The translations under genes were made by a program, and so were the position numbers. Shown in pieces: positions 12,612 through 24,160 of a stretch of 55,181 nt of DNA (positions are counted from its first letter, which is position 1; each line of letters starts with the position of its first letter). The notes under the pieces are model-generated. The model was not told the origin of the DNA and did no database searches. It worked only from the letters and a program-made list of their open reading frames with translations. Source of the DNA: an uncultured Ureaplasma sp. (GTDB lineage: Bacteria > Bacillota_I > Bacilli_A > Mycoplasmatales > Mycoplasmoidaceae); NCBI GenBank assembly GCA_947039515.1, contig CAMQYY010000005.1:1-55181 (forward strand), written 5' to 3'.

Positions 12612-14408
12612 ATGGATAATACAAAAAAACTAGTAGCAACTTATGAATTAATAAGAGGTTATAAAAATGAAAGAACTAATTATTGATTAGCTTTATCAGA
12701 ATTTATTGATAACTCTATTTCTTCATATAAGAATAAAAATCCTAATAATCCTATTGATGGTTTGAAGATTAATATAGATATTGATTATAGCGATAATGAA
12801 AATAAGAAAATAACTATTACTGATAATGCAAATGGTATGGATATGCTTGAATTATTAGATGCTATGCAACCTAATAGTAGAGAAGGAAAAACAGATAACG
12901 ATTATAACCAATATGGAATAGGAATGAAGTTAGGTATCTTTTGATTCGGAGAAGATGGTTTAGTTTATAGTAAAAAGAAAAATGAAAAAACATATTGCAT
13001 TGATTTTGAAACTAAAACAAAAAATAAGTCAAAAGCAATAGAATTAGAAGCAATAGAGATAGATGAAAATATTTTTTCAAATTCTGAATCAGGAACAAAA
13101 ATTATTATTTCTAATGTTTATCCTAATAGAAAAATAAATAAAAAAGATCTCGAAAGAATAGAAGATGCTCTAGGTTGAAGGTATTCAAAATTAATTCAAA
13201 GAGGATTGAAAATTTCTCTTTCTTCTACTAAATGTGATGAAAAACGTTCATCAAATATAGCTTCTTTTTATATTGAAGAATATAAAAACATTCCATTCAA
13301 TTTTAATCAATTTATAAATTATAAAAAAGGCAAAAGTAGAGAGATTCCTTATGATAGAATTAGTGAAGTAAAATCAAAAATTAGAAAAGAATTAGTAATC
13401 TTAGAAGAAATTACTAATTCTATTGATCGTATTATCAAAAAAGAAAAATTAGATACTTATCTTAAAAATATGGATGAAACATCAATTTATCTTGAAGATA
13501 TGGATAAATTCTTAGATTTAAGAATAGAATCATATGAAAAATTTCTAGATGGAAAAGATTTATTTTTTGAAAGAGAAATAAGTATCAATAAATCGGAAAC
13601 TAAAATTCAATTTGGTATATTAGGTGGGGATTTCCAAAATAATAAAGAGTCAGGATTTTCTAAAGATAGATATACAGGGTTAACTACATATCATATTGAT
13701 AGAGCAATAAATCATGGTCCGAATGAAGTTGATCAATGTAGTAATCTTCTGTTTGCAAAATCAATAAAAGGTAACACTACTAATAGTAGATGAATGTATG
13801 GTGAAATAAACTTAACTGGTATTGAAAATCCAGATAAAAATAAATCTAAATTTGACTGATCATATGATGAAGCAAAAGATAAAAGATCTGATCTAGTTCT
13901 TCAAGAAGAAACAACACATTTATATAAATCTTTATTGGGAATAATAACTCATATTGTAGAGATAACTAAATATCAAAAAAATGAAAAAATTACTACTGAA
14001 GCATTAAAAACTGTCAAAAATGATGTATCTAATCACTTACCTAGTATTGATTTTTCAATTAATAGAGATGTAGAAGGTGATGATTTTCTTAATTTTTATT
14101 TCCCTATTTTTGAAAATGAATATGAAGCAAGAATATATGAAAATAATAGGTTAGGAAAAGATTTAATAAAAATTGAAAAAAATGAAGATGAAAAAATAAT
14201 AAAAGTTCATTTTAATAATGATCATGCTTTTTGAAAACCATTATTAAAAAATGAAGATACTGAAATAAGAGGAAAAATGATTTATCCAATTATTATCACC
14301 ATGATAATATCGAACGAAGTTAGTTTGTTAAATGATTTAATTAGAAAAGATTTTTTAACCACATTTAATGATGTTGTATCTACCTTTAAAAAAGATATTA
14401 GAGGTTAA
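12612..14408 (+). CDS. GHKL (MORC-like) ATPase of a restriction-like operon
   Basis: 598 residues. An N-terminal GHKL/HATPase_c_3-type ATP-binding fold is visible: N box 'SEFIDNSISS' (about 29-38, Glu30/Asn34), G1-like 'TDNANGMD' (about 70), and G2 'QYGIGMKLG' (about 100). The G1 motif has Ala where Gly is usual in 'DNGxGM'. Bacterial MORC-like ATPases of this kind are known from restriction-like operons with Z1, DUF4420 and nuclease genes, where they are thought to open or remodel DNA. An AAAGGA site precedes ATG 12612. The stop overlaps the ribosome-binding site of the Z1 gene (AGAGG), so the two are translationally linked. The role is inferred from family and neighbours. Confidence 0.85.
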
Positions 14409-14409
14409 A

Positions 14410-15798
14410 ATGTGAGAACTTGGTAAAAAAATAATTACAAAAGAGATATCTACTAATAAAGACTATAGTTTTAGAGATATTTTAGAGTCGAAAGAATCTG
14501 AAATTGTTCTATGTGTTGGTCAAGTTCAATCTGGAAAAACAAGAAAAATAATAGAAATAATAAAAATAGCTATTGATCTAGAATACAACTATATTATCTT
14601 TTTTGGCGGAAATACTAATTCATTACTTAATCAAACACAAGATAGATTAGAAAGAGAATTGGTGGAGTTCGTCCATTCAGAAAAATTACAAATAAGTGAT
14701 GCAAAAAATTATGAAAAGTCATTTAATAGAAATGTACCATTACTATTTAATATTATCAAAAATGCAAAAGCTATCGATAATCTAAGAGAAAATATTTTTG
14801 AAGATATTGATTTAACAGATAAAAAAATTCTAATAATTGATGATGAATCCGATTTTGGTTCAATAAATATAGGAAAATCAGAAAATAAATCTAGTGTTCT
14901 CTATGGATCTATTGAAAAAATATTCAATAGATTTTATAATCCCAAACTATTAAAAGTCACTGCAACACCATATGGAAATATTTTAAATAGTAATTCTATG
15001 TCTCTAAAGATAAGAAAAATATTTTCATGAAAACCAGGTGATGGTTATACAGGATGAAAATATTTTGATGATAGAAAAAAAGATATATATGTTACTGATT
15101 TAGAAAGTGATATTGATTCTGGTGAAAATTTAGAATATGCAATATTAAGAAATTCTATAATTACACATTTTATTGCTTCTTATAATTTATATTATGAACA
15201 AAAAGATAGTTCTGAATCAAAAAATATTAATTCAGACTTATTAATTAATTGATTTTTAGAAACAAAAAAACATGAAGAAATAGGAAGAGATTGCTTAAAA
15301 ATAATTAAAGCAATGCAACAAATTAAAGATACTTTCTATGATATATATCTAAAAAAATTATCAATTGATAAAGATAAATTTAATGAATTTGTAAAAAAAT
15401 ATACCAATGAAATGGAAGTAATAGTATTAAACTCTGAAAATCAGGAAATAGGTAACAAGACATATAAAATAATTATTGGCGGTCATTTACTTTCAAGGGG
15501 CAATACATTTGAAAATTTGATGGTTGAATTATTTTTAAATTCCCCAAATGAAATTATTAATGTTGACACTTTACTCCAAAGATGTAGATGATTTGGATAT
15601 AGAGAAGAATATCGAGTAAAACACATGAAAATATTAATGGATAAAAAGATATTTAATGCTCTTGAAAATTGTGAAAATTATATAAATCTTTTTCAAGAAG
15701 GACAAATTCAAAATATTTCTTTTGTAGAATCAGAATTAAGAAGAATAGATAAAGAATTAGATTTAGTTAGAGGTACAAATAGTGGAAAATCAAAATAA
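14410..15798 (+). CDS. Z1-domain helicase-like ATPase
   Basis: 462 residues. Walker A 'GQVQSGKT' (37-44), Walker B 'ILIIDDESD', then 'KVTATPYGN' form a helicase-like ATPase core. The diagnostic Z1 block is 'IIIGGHLLSRGNTFENL' followed by 'DTLLQRCRWFGYREEY' around residues 355-400. Z1 proteins (PF10593) are characteristically encoded beside MORC-like ATPases and DUF4420 nucleases; they are thought to move on or unwind DNA. It is short for the family (often 700 or more residues), so an N-terminal region may be missing. It starts 1 bp after the GHKL stop. The next gene begins inside its last codons. Confidence 0.9.
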
Positions 15799-16657
15799 TT
15801 GAATAATAGATATTATAGATAAAGGTGGTAATTATGGATTATTTGTTTCAAATAAAGATGACTATAATATACATTTAGGTGATCTAGAAAAAATAAAATA
15901 TGACTATATTGAATATAAAGGTAAACATGAAATCAGAAATATAAGAACTGATGAAAATATCATTGCTCATTATTTTTCTTTTGATAAAGAAGTATTTAAC
16001 CTAGAATTTTTAAAAAATATTTGCATAGAAATTAATAAAATTTTAGAAAAAGAAAATAAATCAATCCAAGCTTCTTTTGAAAAAATAATTCAATATTTTT
16101 CTAAATTAAAATTTCAAAAAGATATTGGAAAAAAAATAATTGGTGATATAGCTGAGGCTTTATTTATGATTAAAGGTCAAGAAATCTTAAATATTAACTT
16201 CAAAAATGATTTACGTTTACTAGATAATGAACTGTATGATTTTAAGCATAATGATATATTTATAGAAGTTAAATCTGCTACAAAAAAAGGCAATCAATTC
16301 ATTATGAGTCTTAGACAATATGATGAGTCTAAAAATAAAAAATTGGTTATAGTTAAATTTACATGTTTAAAAGAAGGACACACAATTCTAGATTTATATG
16401 AAATGTTAAACCCTCTTCCTTCTTTATTAATGGATAAAAAGAAAAAATGAATGGATATCAATAGTAATTCTAAAAATGATATTTTAAATAGATACTCTGT
16501 TAATATAACAAATGCCAAAATTTATCTATTTGATGATAAAAATTTACCTAAAATAAATATTAGTGAATGAAATGCTATGAAAGATGCTGATTTAATAATT
16601 AATGCTACAGATTCAGAACTTATTCCACTAGAAAATCTTAAAAATTATTTGAACTAG
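15782..16657 (+). CDS. PD-(D/E)XK nuclease-like protein (DUF4420 type)
   Basis: 291 residues from a GTG start at 15782-15784 that overlaps the Z1 gene by 17 bp, with AGAGGT 8 bases upstream. No ATG in this frame would retain the N-terminal 'WIIDIIDKGGNYGLFVS'. The nuclease-like core is 'GDIAEALFMIKG' (about 121-132) and 'YDFKHNDIFIEVKSATK' (about 153-169), giving the E...D...E-V-K pattern of PD-(D/E)XK enzymes. In known MORC/Z1 operons the DUF4420 gene sits at this position and is the presumed DNA-cleaving subunit. A hairpin terminator lies just downstream, so this closes the three-gene operon. Confidence 0.8.
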
Positions 16658-16668
16658 AAGGTCGAAAT

Positions 16669-16695
16669 AAAAAGCAACTAAAGTTGCTTTTTATT
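16669..16695 (+). terminator. terminator of the GHKL-Z1-nuclease operon
   Basis: Stem AAAAAGCAAC / GTTGCTTTTT with loop TAAA, then a T-rich tail. Confidence 0.9.
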
Positions 16696-16723
16696 TTATA
16701 GATCTTATAATAAAATATTTTTT

Positions 16724-18118
16724 ATGTTTGAGAATAGTCAAAATAGTGAGAATAGAAGAATTCATTTTAATGAATTAAACAAAGATATGCCTTTAAAAGA
16801 TAAAATCTTTTGGGCTAAAAAGAAAATAAAAGAATTTTTTATATGAGCTGAAGAAAATAAATATGAAGAAATAACTGTCTCTTTTAGCGGCGGTAAGGAT
16901 TCTACTATTTTATTTCACCTTGTTAATGAAGTTCATAAAGAAATTAAATCAGAAATATACTTAATACCTGCTTATGCAGTTGAAATTACCTTTCCATCAA
17001 CATTAAAATTTATCAAAGATACTTGTGAAAAATACCAAGAAGAAAATGAATATATAAAAGAATTACTAATCAAACCTCCTAAGATGCCTTGAAACCAAAT
17101 TCTTGATGAAAAAGGTTATCCTATATTTTCAAAACAAACATCTGTTTTATTTAATAGAATAAAAAATTCTAAAACTAAAAGTGGTTTAACTAATTGAATT
17201 TTTAATATTGAAAGTACAATCTATTTCAAATTAAATAAAGAAAGGCTATTTTTACTTGATGATGAGATGTTGAAATTTCCTGAAATTCCAGTTGAATATC
17301 AAGATTATTTTCCAAAAAACACTTTATCTGGTTCTTATACTTTTTCAGAGAAATGTTGTACCTATGTGAAAGGTGGCTTAAAAAAAGATAATCGACCTAG
17401 TTTTATCGGAACAATGGCAGATGAATCTGCTATGAGAAAAAAATCATGAGTTGATAATGGATGTAACGTTTTTAACAATAAAAAACCTATGAGTAGACCA
17501 TTATCTATTTGAAATGAAAAAGATGTTTGAAAATATATAAAACAAGAAAAATTAGAAATTAATGAAGCTTATAATTTTGATCATAACTTAGATTGAGATA
17601 AACAAGATTTAAGATTTAAAAGACTTGGTTGCATATCATGTCCTTTTGGTTCAGCTGTAGAAAATAGAAAGATTCAAGTATTAAAAAAAAGTAAAAAAGA
17701 AGTTAGTAGATATGAATTAATGAATCGTTATGAAAAACTTTATGATTATTTACCTAAATTATATAAATTCCATATTATCAATACAGGAATGTATAAAGTA
17801 ATAATCGATATGGGTATTAAAATTGAATGTGATGATAAATATCAAGCTCTATATGATATTAGATGAAATCAAATTTCTGAATGATATAAAGAAGAGAATT
17901 TTAGAACTAATTTATTAAGAGTTATGTGTCAAATTGAAAACCATAATAATTATAAAAAATGAGATAGATATAAAGCTTGAGAATATACTCTTGAAGATTT
18001 TAATAAAGCTTTAAATAATTATAAAATTGTAGATCAAACAAATAAAACAGAAATAAATAAAATTAGAAGCATGATTAAAAAAGAATATGACAAAAATAAT
18101 CCCTATCCATTTGTATAA
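16724..18118 (+). CDS. PP-loop PAPS-reductase-like protein
   Basis: 464 residues. PP-loop 'VSFSGGKDSTIL' (about 51-62) belongs to the N-type ATP pyrophosphatases. Further family blocks are 'GYPIFSKQTS', 'SEKCCTYVKGG', 'IGTMADESAMRKKS', 'GCNVF', 'RPLSIWNEKDVWKYI' and 'GCISCPFG', with Cys pairs that could hold an Fe-S cluster. This pattern matches the phosphoadenosine-phosphosulfate-reductase-like proteins found in Firmicutes phages and islands better than DndC. A mollicute has no sulfate assimilation, so a role in modifying nucleic acid or a nucleotide is more plausible. It has its own upstream gap after a terminator and its own terminator, so it may be a separate unit of the island. Family firm, substrate unknown. 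Confidence 0.82.
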
Positions 18119-18160
18119 AAAGTCTTAGGTATAATAATCTAAGGTTCTAAGACTTTTTAT
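18117..18160 (+). terminator. terminator of the PAPS-reductase-like gene
   Basis: Stem AAAAAGTCTTAG / CTAAGACTTTTT around an 18-base loop; it begins at the stop codon. Confidence 0.75.
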
Positions 18161-18196
18161 AAATTTATTAACTATTATTTTTTCGTTTTTAAATAT

Positions 18197-19243
18197 CTAT
18201 TTAATATTGTTATTCAAATCTTTTTTTGAAGTTTGATTATTTATTTCTAAAAAATTTCATTCTTTTATTTTATTTTTAAAAATTTCATTTAAATTCATTT
18301 CTACTGTTAGGACATGTGTTCAAAATAATATAGGTGAATCAAAAAAACAATTTTTGAATAAAATATTTTCAAGTAAATTACTAGTAGAAAGTAGTTGTTT
18401 TTCATTTTCTTTTGTTGGAAAATGATAGTAATGTATGGGTAAATTAAATATTTCCACTAATAATTCAATGTCTATTACTTCTAATTCTTCTAATAATTCA
18501 TTATTTATTAATTCTAATTCTTCTAATAATTCATTATTTATTAATTCTAATTCTTCTTTTATAATTAATTTATCTTTTGAAAAAGATATTATATATTCTT
18601 TTAATTTTTGATAAGTTATTTCTTTTTTTTTACCAAAAATGTGTTCAATAAGTATTCTATGATTTAAAATAATATATTTTTTGTTTTTATCATTTGAAAA
18701 TTGGGAATTGATAATAATATCTAAAAATGCAGAATGTATATTTAATTTTTTATTATAATCAATATTAATTTTTTCTTCATTTAATAGTTCAATAATAAAT
18801 TCTGAAACAAATATTTTAATTCAAATTTCACTATAAAATATATTTCTTACATTTCAAATATATTCGGTAAATGAAAATTTATTTCCATTCTTATTTCAAC
18901 TTTTTTCTTTATTACAAACAAGCTTTAGAACATTGGATGGAGACTCTCCTAAAATTTTAAATTTACTAATATCTAGTTCACAATATTTAAATAATTCACA
19001 TGTAAATGAAAAAATTTTATATAGAGAATCTAAAAAATCTATATAAAAATCTGATTTTTTTATAATTTCTTCTATTTTTAGATCTATTTCTTTTTTATTT
19101 ATTAATTCCTTTTCTGTATATTCTAAAAATAATTCATTGATATTAAATCTGGTAAAATTATTTTTTTTATTTTTCAAAATTCATTTAAAAAAATTATTGC
19201 AATATGCTTGAATATCCTTATATGATATGTTCTTATATTTCAT
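18197..19243 (-). CDS. unknown protein, family C copy 1
   Basis: 348 residues, unrecognised. It is clearly homologous to the next gene (19479-20471): both start 'MKYKN(I)', share 'DFYIDFL(D/E)SLY', 'KINIDYNKKLNIHSAFLDI' and a C-terminal 'SPxLFWTHVL...EM' block. Strongly basic/hydrophobic, with no signal peptide or membrane segment. It contains a 33-bp tandem repeat giving 'ELELINNELLE' twice, predicted as a charged helix. Low-complexity AT-rich coding and tandem paralogy suggest a lineage-specific accessory gene. It begins at ATG 19241-19243. Confidence 0.75.
18482..18556 (-). repeat. 33-bp tandem repeat inside family C copy 1
   Basis: Two perfect 33-bp units (18482-18514, 18515-18547) and a partial third. 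The unit is in frame, giving 11-residue repeats. It is absent from the paralog at 19479-20471, so copy number probably changes. Confidence 0.9.
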
Positions 19244-19478
19244 AAATATTGATTATACAATATTTTTTAATTTTAAAATTAAAATAATAAAAGAGGAATA
19301 TTTAAGGATTATTTTTTTGTAAAAAGATGATGCTTTTTAAATAATTACTATTTGTTATTTTTCTAATTATCCATTTGAATTAAAATTTCCGTTTATTATA
19401 ATTAGATGACAAATAGCAAATAAAGCTTTTTGTAATTAATACTATGTTTTCTTCCTCTATTTTAGAATAAGAAAAATA

Positions 19479-20471
19479 TTAAATATTATTGATAAAAATT
19501 TTTTTAAAATCTTCTTGCTTTATTTTTAAAAAAATTCATTCTTCTATTTTATTTTTAAAGTTCTTACTTAAACCCATTTCTTTCATTAAAACATGTGTTC
19601 AAAATAATACTGGTGATTCAAAAAAACAATTTTTGAATAAATTATTTTTAAACAAGTACATATTTGAAAATATTTTTATATCTTTTTCAGTTATTGGAAA
19701 ATGATATAAATGTAAGGGCAAATTGAAAATTTTTTTTAATAATTCGATATCTGTTTCTTTTAATTCTGTTAATAATTTATTGTTATCTTGTTTATATTCT
19801 TTTTTACGATTTTCTTCAACTTCTGAAAAAGATATTATAAATTCTTTTAATTTAGCATATTTTTTATCTTTATCAAAGATACTGTCAATAAGTATTCTAT
19901 GATTTAAAATAATATATTTTTTGTATTTATCTCTTGAGAATTGAGAATTGATAGTAATATCTAAAAATGCAGAATGTATATTTAATTTTTTATTATAATC
20001 AATATTAATTTTTTCTTCATTTAATAGTTCAATAACAAATTCTGAAACAAATATTTTAATTCAAATTTTATTATAAATAATATTTCTTATTTTTTTAACA
20101 CCTCAAATAAATGTTGATCAATCTGTATTTTCAGAAACAGCGCTAGATAAATTCTTTTTAACATCAAAAGACTCATATATAATTGTGAATTCATTAATAT
20201 TAATTTTTAAAAAATTAAATAATTCACAACCAAAACAAAAAATATCATATAGAGACTCTAAAAAATCTATATAAAATTCTGATTTTTTTATAATTATTCC
20301 TATTTTTATATCTACTATGTTTTTATTTATTGAATGATTTTCAATATATTCTAAAAATAATTCATTAAAATTAAATTTACTAAAATCGTTTTCTTTATTT
20401 TCCAAAATTCATTTCAAAAAATTATTACAATACGCTTCAATATCTTTATAATTTATGTTTTTATATTTCAT
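19479..20471 (-). CDS. unknown protein, family C copy 2
   Basis: 330 residues, paralog of 18197-19243. The middle third (around 19890-20060) is nearly identical at DNA level to 18640-18810, while the ends have diverged. This mosaic pattern suits gene conversion or an old duplication. It lacks the 11-residue repeats of copy 1. Start ATG 20469-20471 lies in the same 'tttcataa' context as copy 1. No recognisable domain; no function assigned. The 235-bp gap between the copies shows no ORF. Confidence 0.75.
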
Positions 20472-20569
20472 AATTATTAATTATATAATATTTTCTAATC
20501 TAGATATTTAAATGATAAATAACTAAAATCATAAACAAAGTTAAAAAATAATTTATTATATAAATAAAT

Positions 20570-20870
20570 CTAACTTTTTTTATAAATTCATTAACTATTA
20601 TAAAAGATCAATCAATAAATTTTTTAATAGATTCTTTATTTTCTAGAGAGACATTTTATTGATTAAATCATCTAAAATGAGCTTTTAGTTTTATTAAATT
20701 AATTCTATGAAAAAAAATAAGTCTTTCTTTTAAAATTTTTTTAAAATTCAATTACTTTAGAATATTTATTAGTATATTTTCTTCTAAATCTTTAAGATAT
20801 CAATACATCATTAATATTATGAAGGACGATCATAATATCCTCTTCCCTGCTTTTTTTCTTTTTAATTTTT
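20570..20870 (-). pseudogene. decayed 3' fragment of the DEDDh-exonuclease gene (copy E1)
   Basis: The plus-strand stretch from about 20571 to 20720 matches the 3' end of the exonuclease gene at 24803-24960 base by base with scattered changes. It still reads 'FFHRINLIKLKAHFRWFNQ' and 'ESIKKFIDWSFIIVNEFIK', interrupted by a stop and frameshifts. The 20740-20880 part matches the second fragment at 23055-23201. It directly precedes the stop of family A copy 1. Confidence 0.7.
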
Positions 20871-20882
20871 AAAAAATTTTAA

Positions 20883-21641
20883 TTAATATGATTCTCCATC
20901 AAAAACATCAAAGTCCTTTTGATCTAATCAATGTTCCTCTCAACCTGATTCTTCTTCAAAAATAGTTTTTCATTCTTCAGGAAAGTATTTTTTTTGAAAT
21001 TTTGTTCTAAAAACAAGTTTTATAAAATTTTCAATACAAAATTCCCAAGATGGTATTTTAGCAAGCATTAGTATGTCATTTCATTCATCATATTCTTGAG
21101 ATATTTCGTATCAATATTCATATTTTTCTTGACATAGGTATAGTGAAATTGCTTTCAATCTATCCCCCATTTTATAAACTTCAACAATTGATAAATATGG
21201 AACTTCTTGACTAAAGAAGGTGTTCATTTTATTTAAAATTAATTTTTGTTGATCTTTATTTAGCACATAATTTTCATTATCTTCATCAAGATTTTTATCA
21301 GCTAATGATTCTAATAAATCAGCATCAATTCTGAATATAGTACTAGAATCAATATATAATGCTTTTTCTGATAAATCTATAGATTCTTCTATTAAAATTT
21401 CTCCTTTTTCAAGTTCTTTAAATTCACCATCTGAATAATTATTTCGAGATTTAATATATCAATAAGTATGATTTTTTTCATCATAAAAAATAACAAAAAT
21501 TCTGTCTTGTTTATTAGTAATTGATAATAATTTTTCTCCTTCAAAATCACGATTTGGCATTCCTGTTTCAAAAAATAAAGCAGGATTTAATAGTTCATTT
21601 TTTGATAATATTAGTGATTTAAACAGTTCTAATCTGCTCAT
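20883..21641 (-). CDS. unknown protein, family A copy 1
   Basis: 252 residues, no recognised domain. N-terminal half: 'IFVIFYDEKNHTYWYIKSR' then 'EKGEILIEESIDLSEKALYI' and 'DSSTIFRIDADLLESL', a beta-rich layout vaguely like small SH3-barrel toxins (PemK/ToxN type); this is only a hunch. Trp-rich C-terminus (several TGA codons). It is almost identical to 23202-23972 except for one short patch, and homologous to family B (21709-22377). No signal peptide. Start ATG 21639-21641 has an AGAAA-type site. Confidence 0.78.
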
Positions 21642-21708
21642 AATTTCTCTTTTCTATATTTTTATTAAATTAATTTAATAATTTAATATTACTTTTTTAT
21701 TATTATTT

Positions 21709-22377
21709 TTACATTTTTATTTTTGAAATTTGATTCGGAAAATATTCTTCTTGAAAATTGATCTTAAATTCAATTGCTTCTAAATATTTATCACTATCTT
21801 TATTTGACTCAGCATCATATAATCTGTTTTTATATTCTAGAGTTTCTTTTTTAGATTCTTTTTCTAGAACTTTATATTTTTCAGAACATAAATACAATGA
21901 AGAACCTTTTATTTCATCTTTTTCTTTATAAACTTCAACAATAGATAAATATGGAGGTTCTTGATTAAGACAATTATTAATTTCATTTAAAATAAGTTCT
22001 TGTTCATTTTTCTCTAAAATACAAGTTTTATTGTGTGTTTCATGATTTTTATCAACTAATGATTCTAATAAATAAGCATCTATTTTAAATATTTGACTAC
22101 AGTCAATATATGAATTTTTTTCAAATAAACCTATATTGTTTTTCCCTATTAAAATTTCGCCTTTTTTTTGTTTATTATCACTACCATTTTTATTAGCAAC
22201 ACCTCGAGATTTAACATATCAATAATTATCATTTTTTTTATCATAAAAAATGATAAAAGGTCTGACTCCTTTTGGATTTCTATTGCGTTCTAGGCGAAAG
22301 CCTAATTCATCAAATATAATAGGATTAGATTTATTATTTAATTTCATAAATGGTTTGAATAATTCTAATTTATTCAT
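21709..22377 (-). CDS. unknown protein, family B (diverged relative of family A)
   Basis: 222 residues. It aligns with family A over its first ~170 residues: 'M.KLELFK', 'FIIFYDKKNDNYWYVKSR', 'KKGEILIG', 'SYIDCSQIFKIDAYLLESLVDKN', 'PPYLSIVEVYK', 'SLYLCSEKYK'. The C-termini differ: this one ends in a Lys/Glu-rich tail and lacks the Trp-rich region. It lies 67 bp upstream of family A copy 1 on the same strand. A fragment of a second family B copy lies at 24022-24130. Function unknown. Confidence 0.75.
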
Positions 22378-22907
22378 AATTACTTCTCATTTCTAATATA
22401 GCTATCTAACTTCTTTATTATTAAAGGTATTTTTATTTTGCTCTATTAGAAGTTTAATTAGAAAAATATCATCTAATATTCAATTATTTATTTTATGTAT
22501 TTATAAAATATTCTTTTTGAATTTTTTACTAAAAGTACTTCTATATTAGGTAATTAAATCTATCATTTTTGAATTTTTATTTAAAAATGATATCTTATAG
22601 TGTCAATAAAATAGATTTTTGATATATCTTTAATATAAAAAAATATTTGTTTGAAAATTTTTATTAACTGAGATAAGGGATAGAATTTAGAATTTTTAAA
22701 AAAATTTCTTTAAAGAGTAGTTATATTAAAAATAAAAGATAATTCTAAAATAATTTTTAAGAATAGCATATTTTACTTTTTAACCAACAAATAATTTATA
22801 ACATAAATATTCATAAAATTTTTTGATAATTTATAATCTATAAAAATTTTGAATTTCTCTTACTATCGATAATAATTTCAAAATTTAGTATTTTATTTTA
22901 TTATAAA
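22378..22907. other. 530-bp AT-rich gap with no gene seen
   Basis: No ORF, RNA gene or clear repeat recognised. It probably carries decayed sequence between two copies of the duplicated unit, plus the promoter of family B next to 22377. Confidence 0.5.
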
Positions 22908-23180
22908 TTCATTAACTATTATTAAATATCAATTAATAAATAATTTAATAAATTCTTCATCTTCTAGAGAAATATATTCTTTATTAACTCATTTAAAATA
23001 ATCTCTTAATTTTATTAAATTGGTTCTGTTTAAAAGAAATAAGTCTTTTCTTTTAAATTTTCTTAAATTCAATACTTTAGAATATTTATTAGTATATTTT
23101 CTTCTAGATCTTTAAGGTATTAATACATCATTAATATTATGAAGGAGGATCATAATATCCTCTTTCCTGTTTTTTTTCTT
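22908..23180 (-). pseudogene. decayed 3' fragment of the exonuclease gene (copy E2)
   Basis: Matches E1 (20570-20870) and the 3' end of 24803-25930, with more substitutions than E3. It sits in the same place as E1, just before the stop of a family A gene. The fragment and gene were therefore duplicated as a unit. Confidence 0.65.
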
Positions 23181-23201
23181 TTAATTTTTAAAAATTTTAA
23201 A

Positions 23202-23972
23202 TTAATATGATTCTCCATCAAAAACATCAAAGTCCTTTTGATCTAATCAATGTTCCTCTCAACCTGATTCTTCTTCAAAAATAGTTTTTCATTCTTCAGG
23301 AAAGTATTTTTTTTGAAATTTTGTTCTAAAAACAAGTTTTATAAAATTTTCAATACAAAATTCCCAAGATGGTATTTTAGCAAGCATTAGTATGTCATTT
23401 CATTCATCATATTCTTGAGATATTTCGTATCAATATTCATATTTTTCTTGACATAGGTATAGTGAAATTGCTTTCAATCTATCCCCCATTTTATAAACTT
23501 CAACAATTGATAAATATGGAACTTCTTGACTAAAGAAGGTGTTCATTTTATTTAAAATTAATTTTTGTTGATCTTTATTTAGCACATAATTTTCATTATC
23601 TTCATCAAGATTTTTATCAGCTAATGATTCTAATAAATCAGCATCAATTCTGAATATAGTACTAGAATCAATATATAATGCTTTTTCTGATAAATCTATA
23701 GATTCTTCTATTAAAATTTCTCCTTTTTCAAGTTCTTTAAATTCACCATCTGAATAATTATTTCGAGATTTAATATATCAATAAGTATGATTTTTTTCAT
23801 CATAAAAAATAATAAAAATTCTGTCTTGTTTATTAGTAATTGATGCATTAAATCTATCTGAACAATGTGATGAACTCTCTCGATATGGGATTCCTGTTTC
23901 AAAGAATAAAGCAGGGTTTAATAGTTCATTTTTTGATAATATTAGTGATTTAAATAGTTCTAATCTACTCAT
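23202..23972 (-). CDS. unknown protein, family A copy 2
   Basis: 256 residues. Nearly every base matches family A copy 1 (20883-21641) outside one block: 23844-23889 here replaces 21525-21558 there (46 versus 34 bp, exactly accounting for the 12-bp length difference). The block changes residues about 28-44 just before 'ITNKQDRIF'. Such identity with one replaced patch points to recent duplication or gene conversion plus local replacement. Function unknown. Confidence 0.78.
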
Positions 23973-24021
23973 AATTTCTCTTTTCTATATTTTTTTAAAA
24001 GTTTAATTAATAATTTAATAT

Positions 24022-24130
24022 TACAATTTTTTTATTATTTTTATATTTTCATTTTTAAGGATTTATTAGAAAAATATTCCTCTTGAAAATTTTCCTTAAA
24101 TTCAATTGCTTTGAAATATTTTCCCTATTT
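24022..24130 (-). pseudogene. 3' remnant of a second family B gene
   Basis: The stretch resembles 21700-21800, the 3' end of family B, including the 'ttcaattgct' and 'attcctcttgaaaat' segments. It lies upstream of family A copy 2 in the same relative place as family B to copy 1. The rest of the gene is missing. Confidence 0.55.
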
Positions 24131-24160
24131 TGCAATGATTTTATATCATTAATTAATATA

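Noticed and set aside
16724-18118. DndC-type phosphorothioation gene
   Set aside because: Cys and downstream blocks fit the phage/Firmicutes PAPS-reductase-like group better, and no dndA, dndB, dndD or dndE neighbours are seen.
19244-19478. Imperfect inverted repeat (about 19347-19430) between the two family C genes as an RNA gene
   Set aside because: Arms are unequal and interrupted, with no known RNA features; AT-rich chance pairing is likely.
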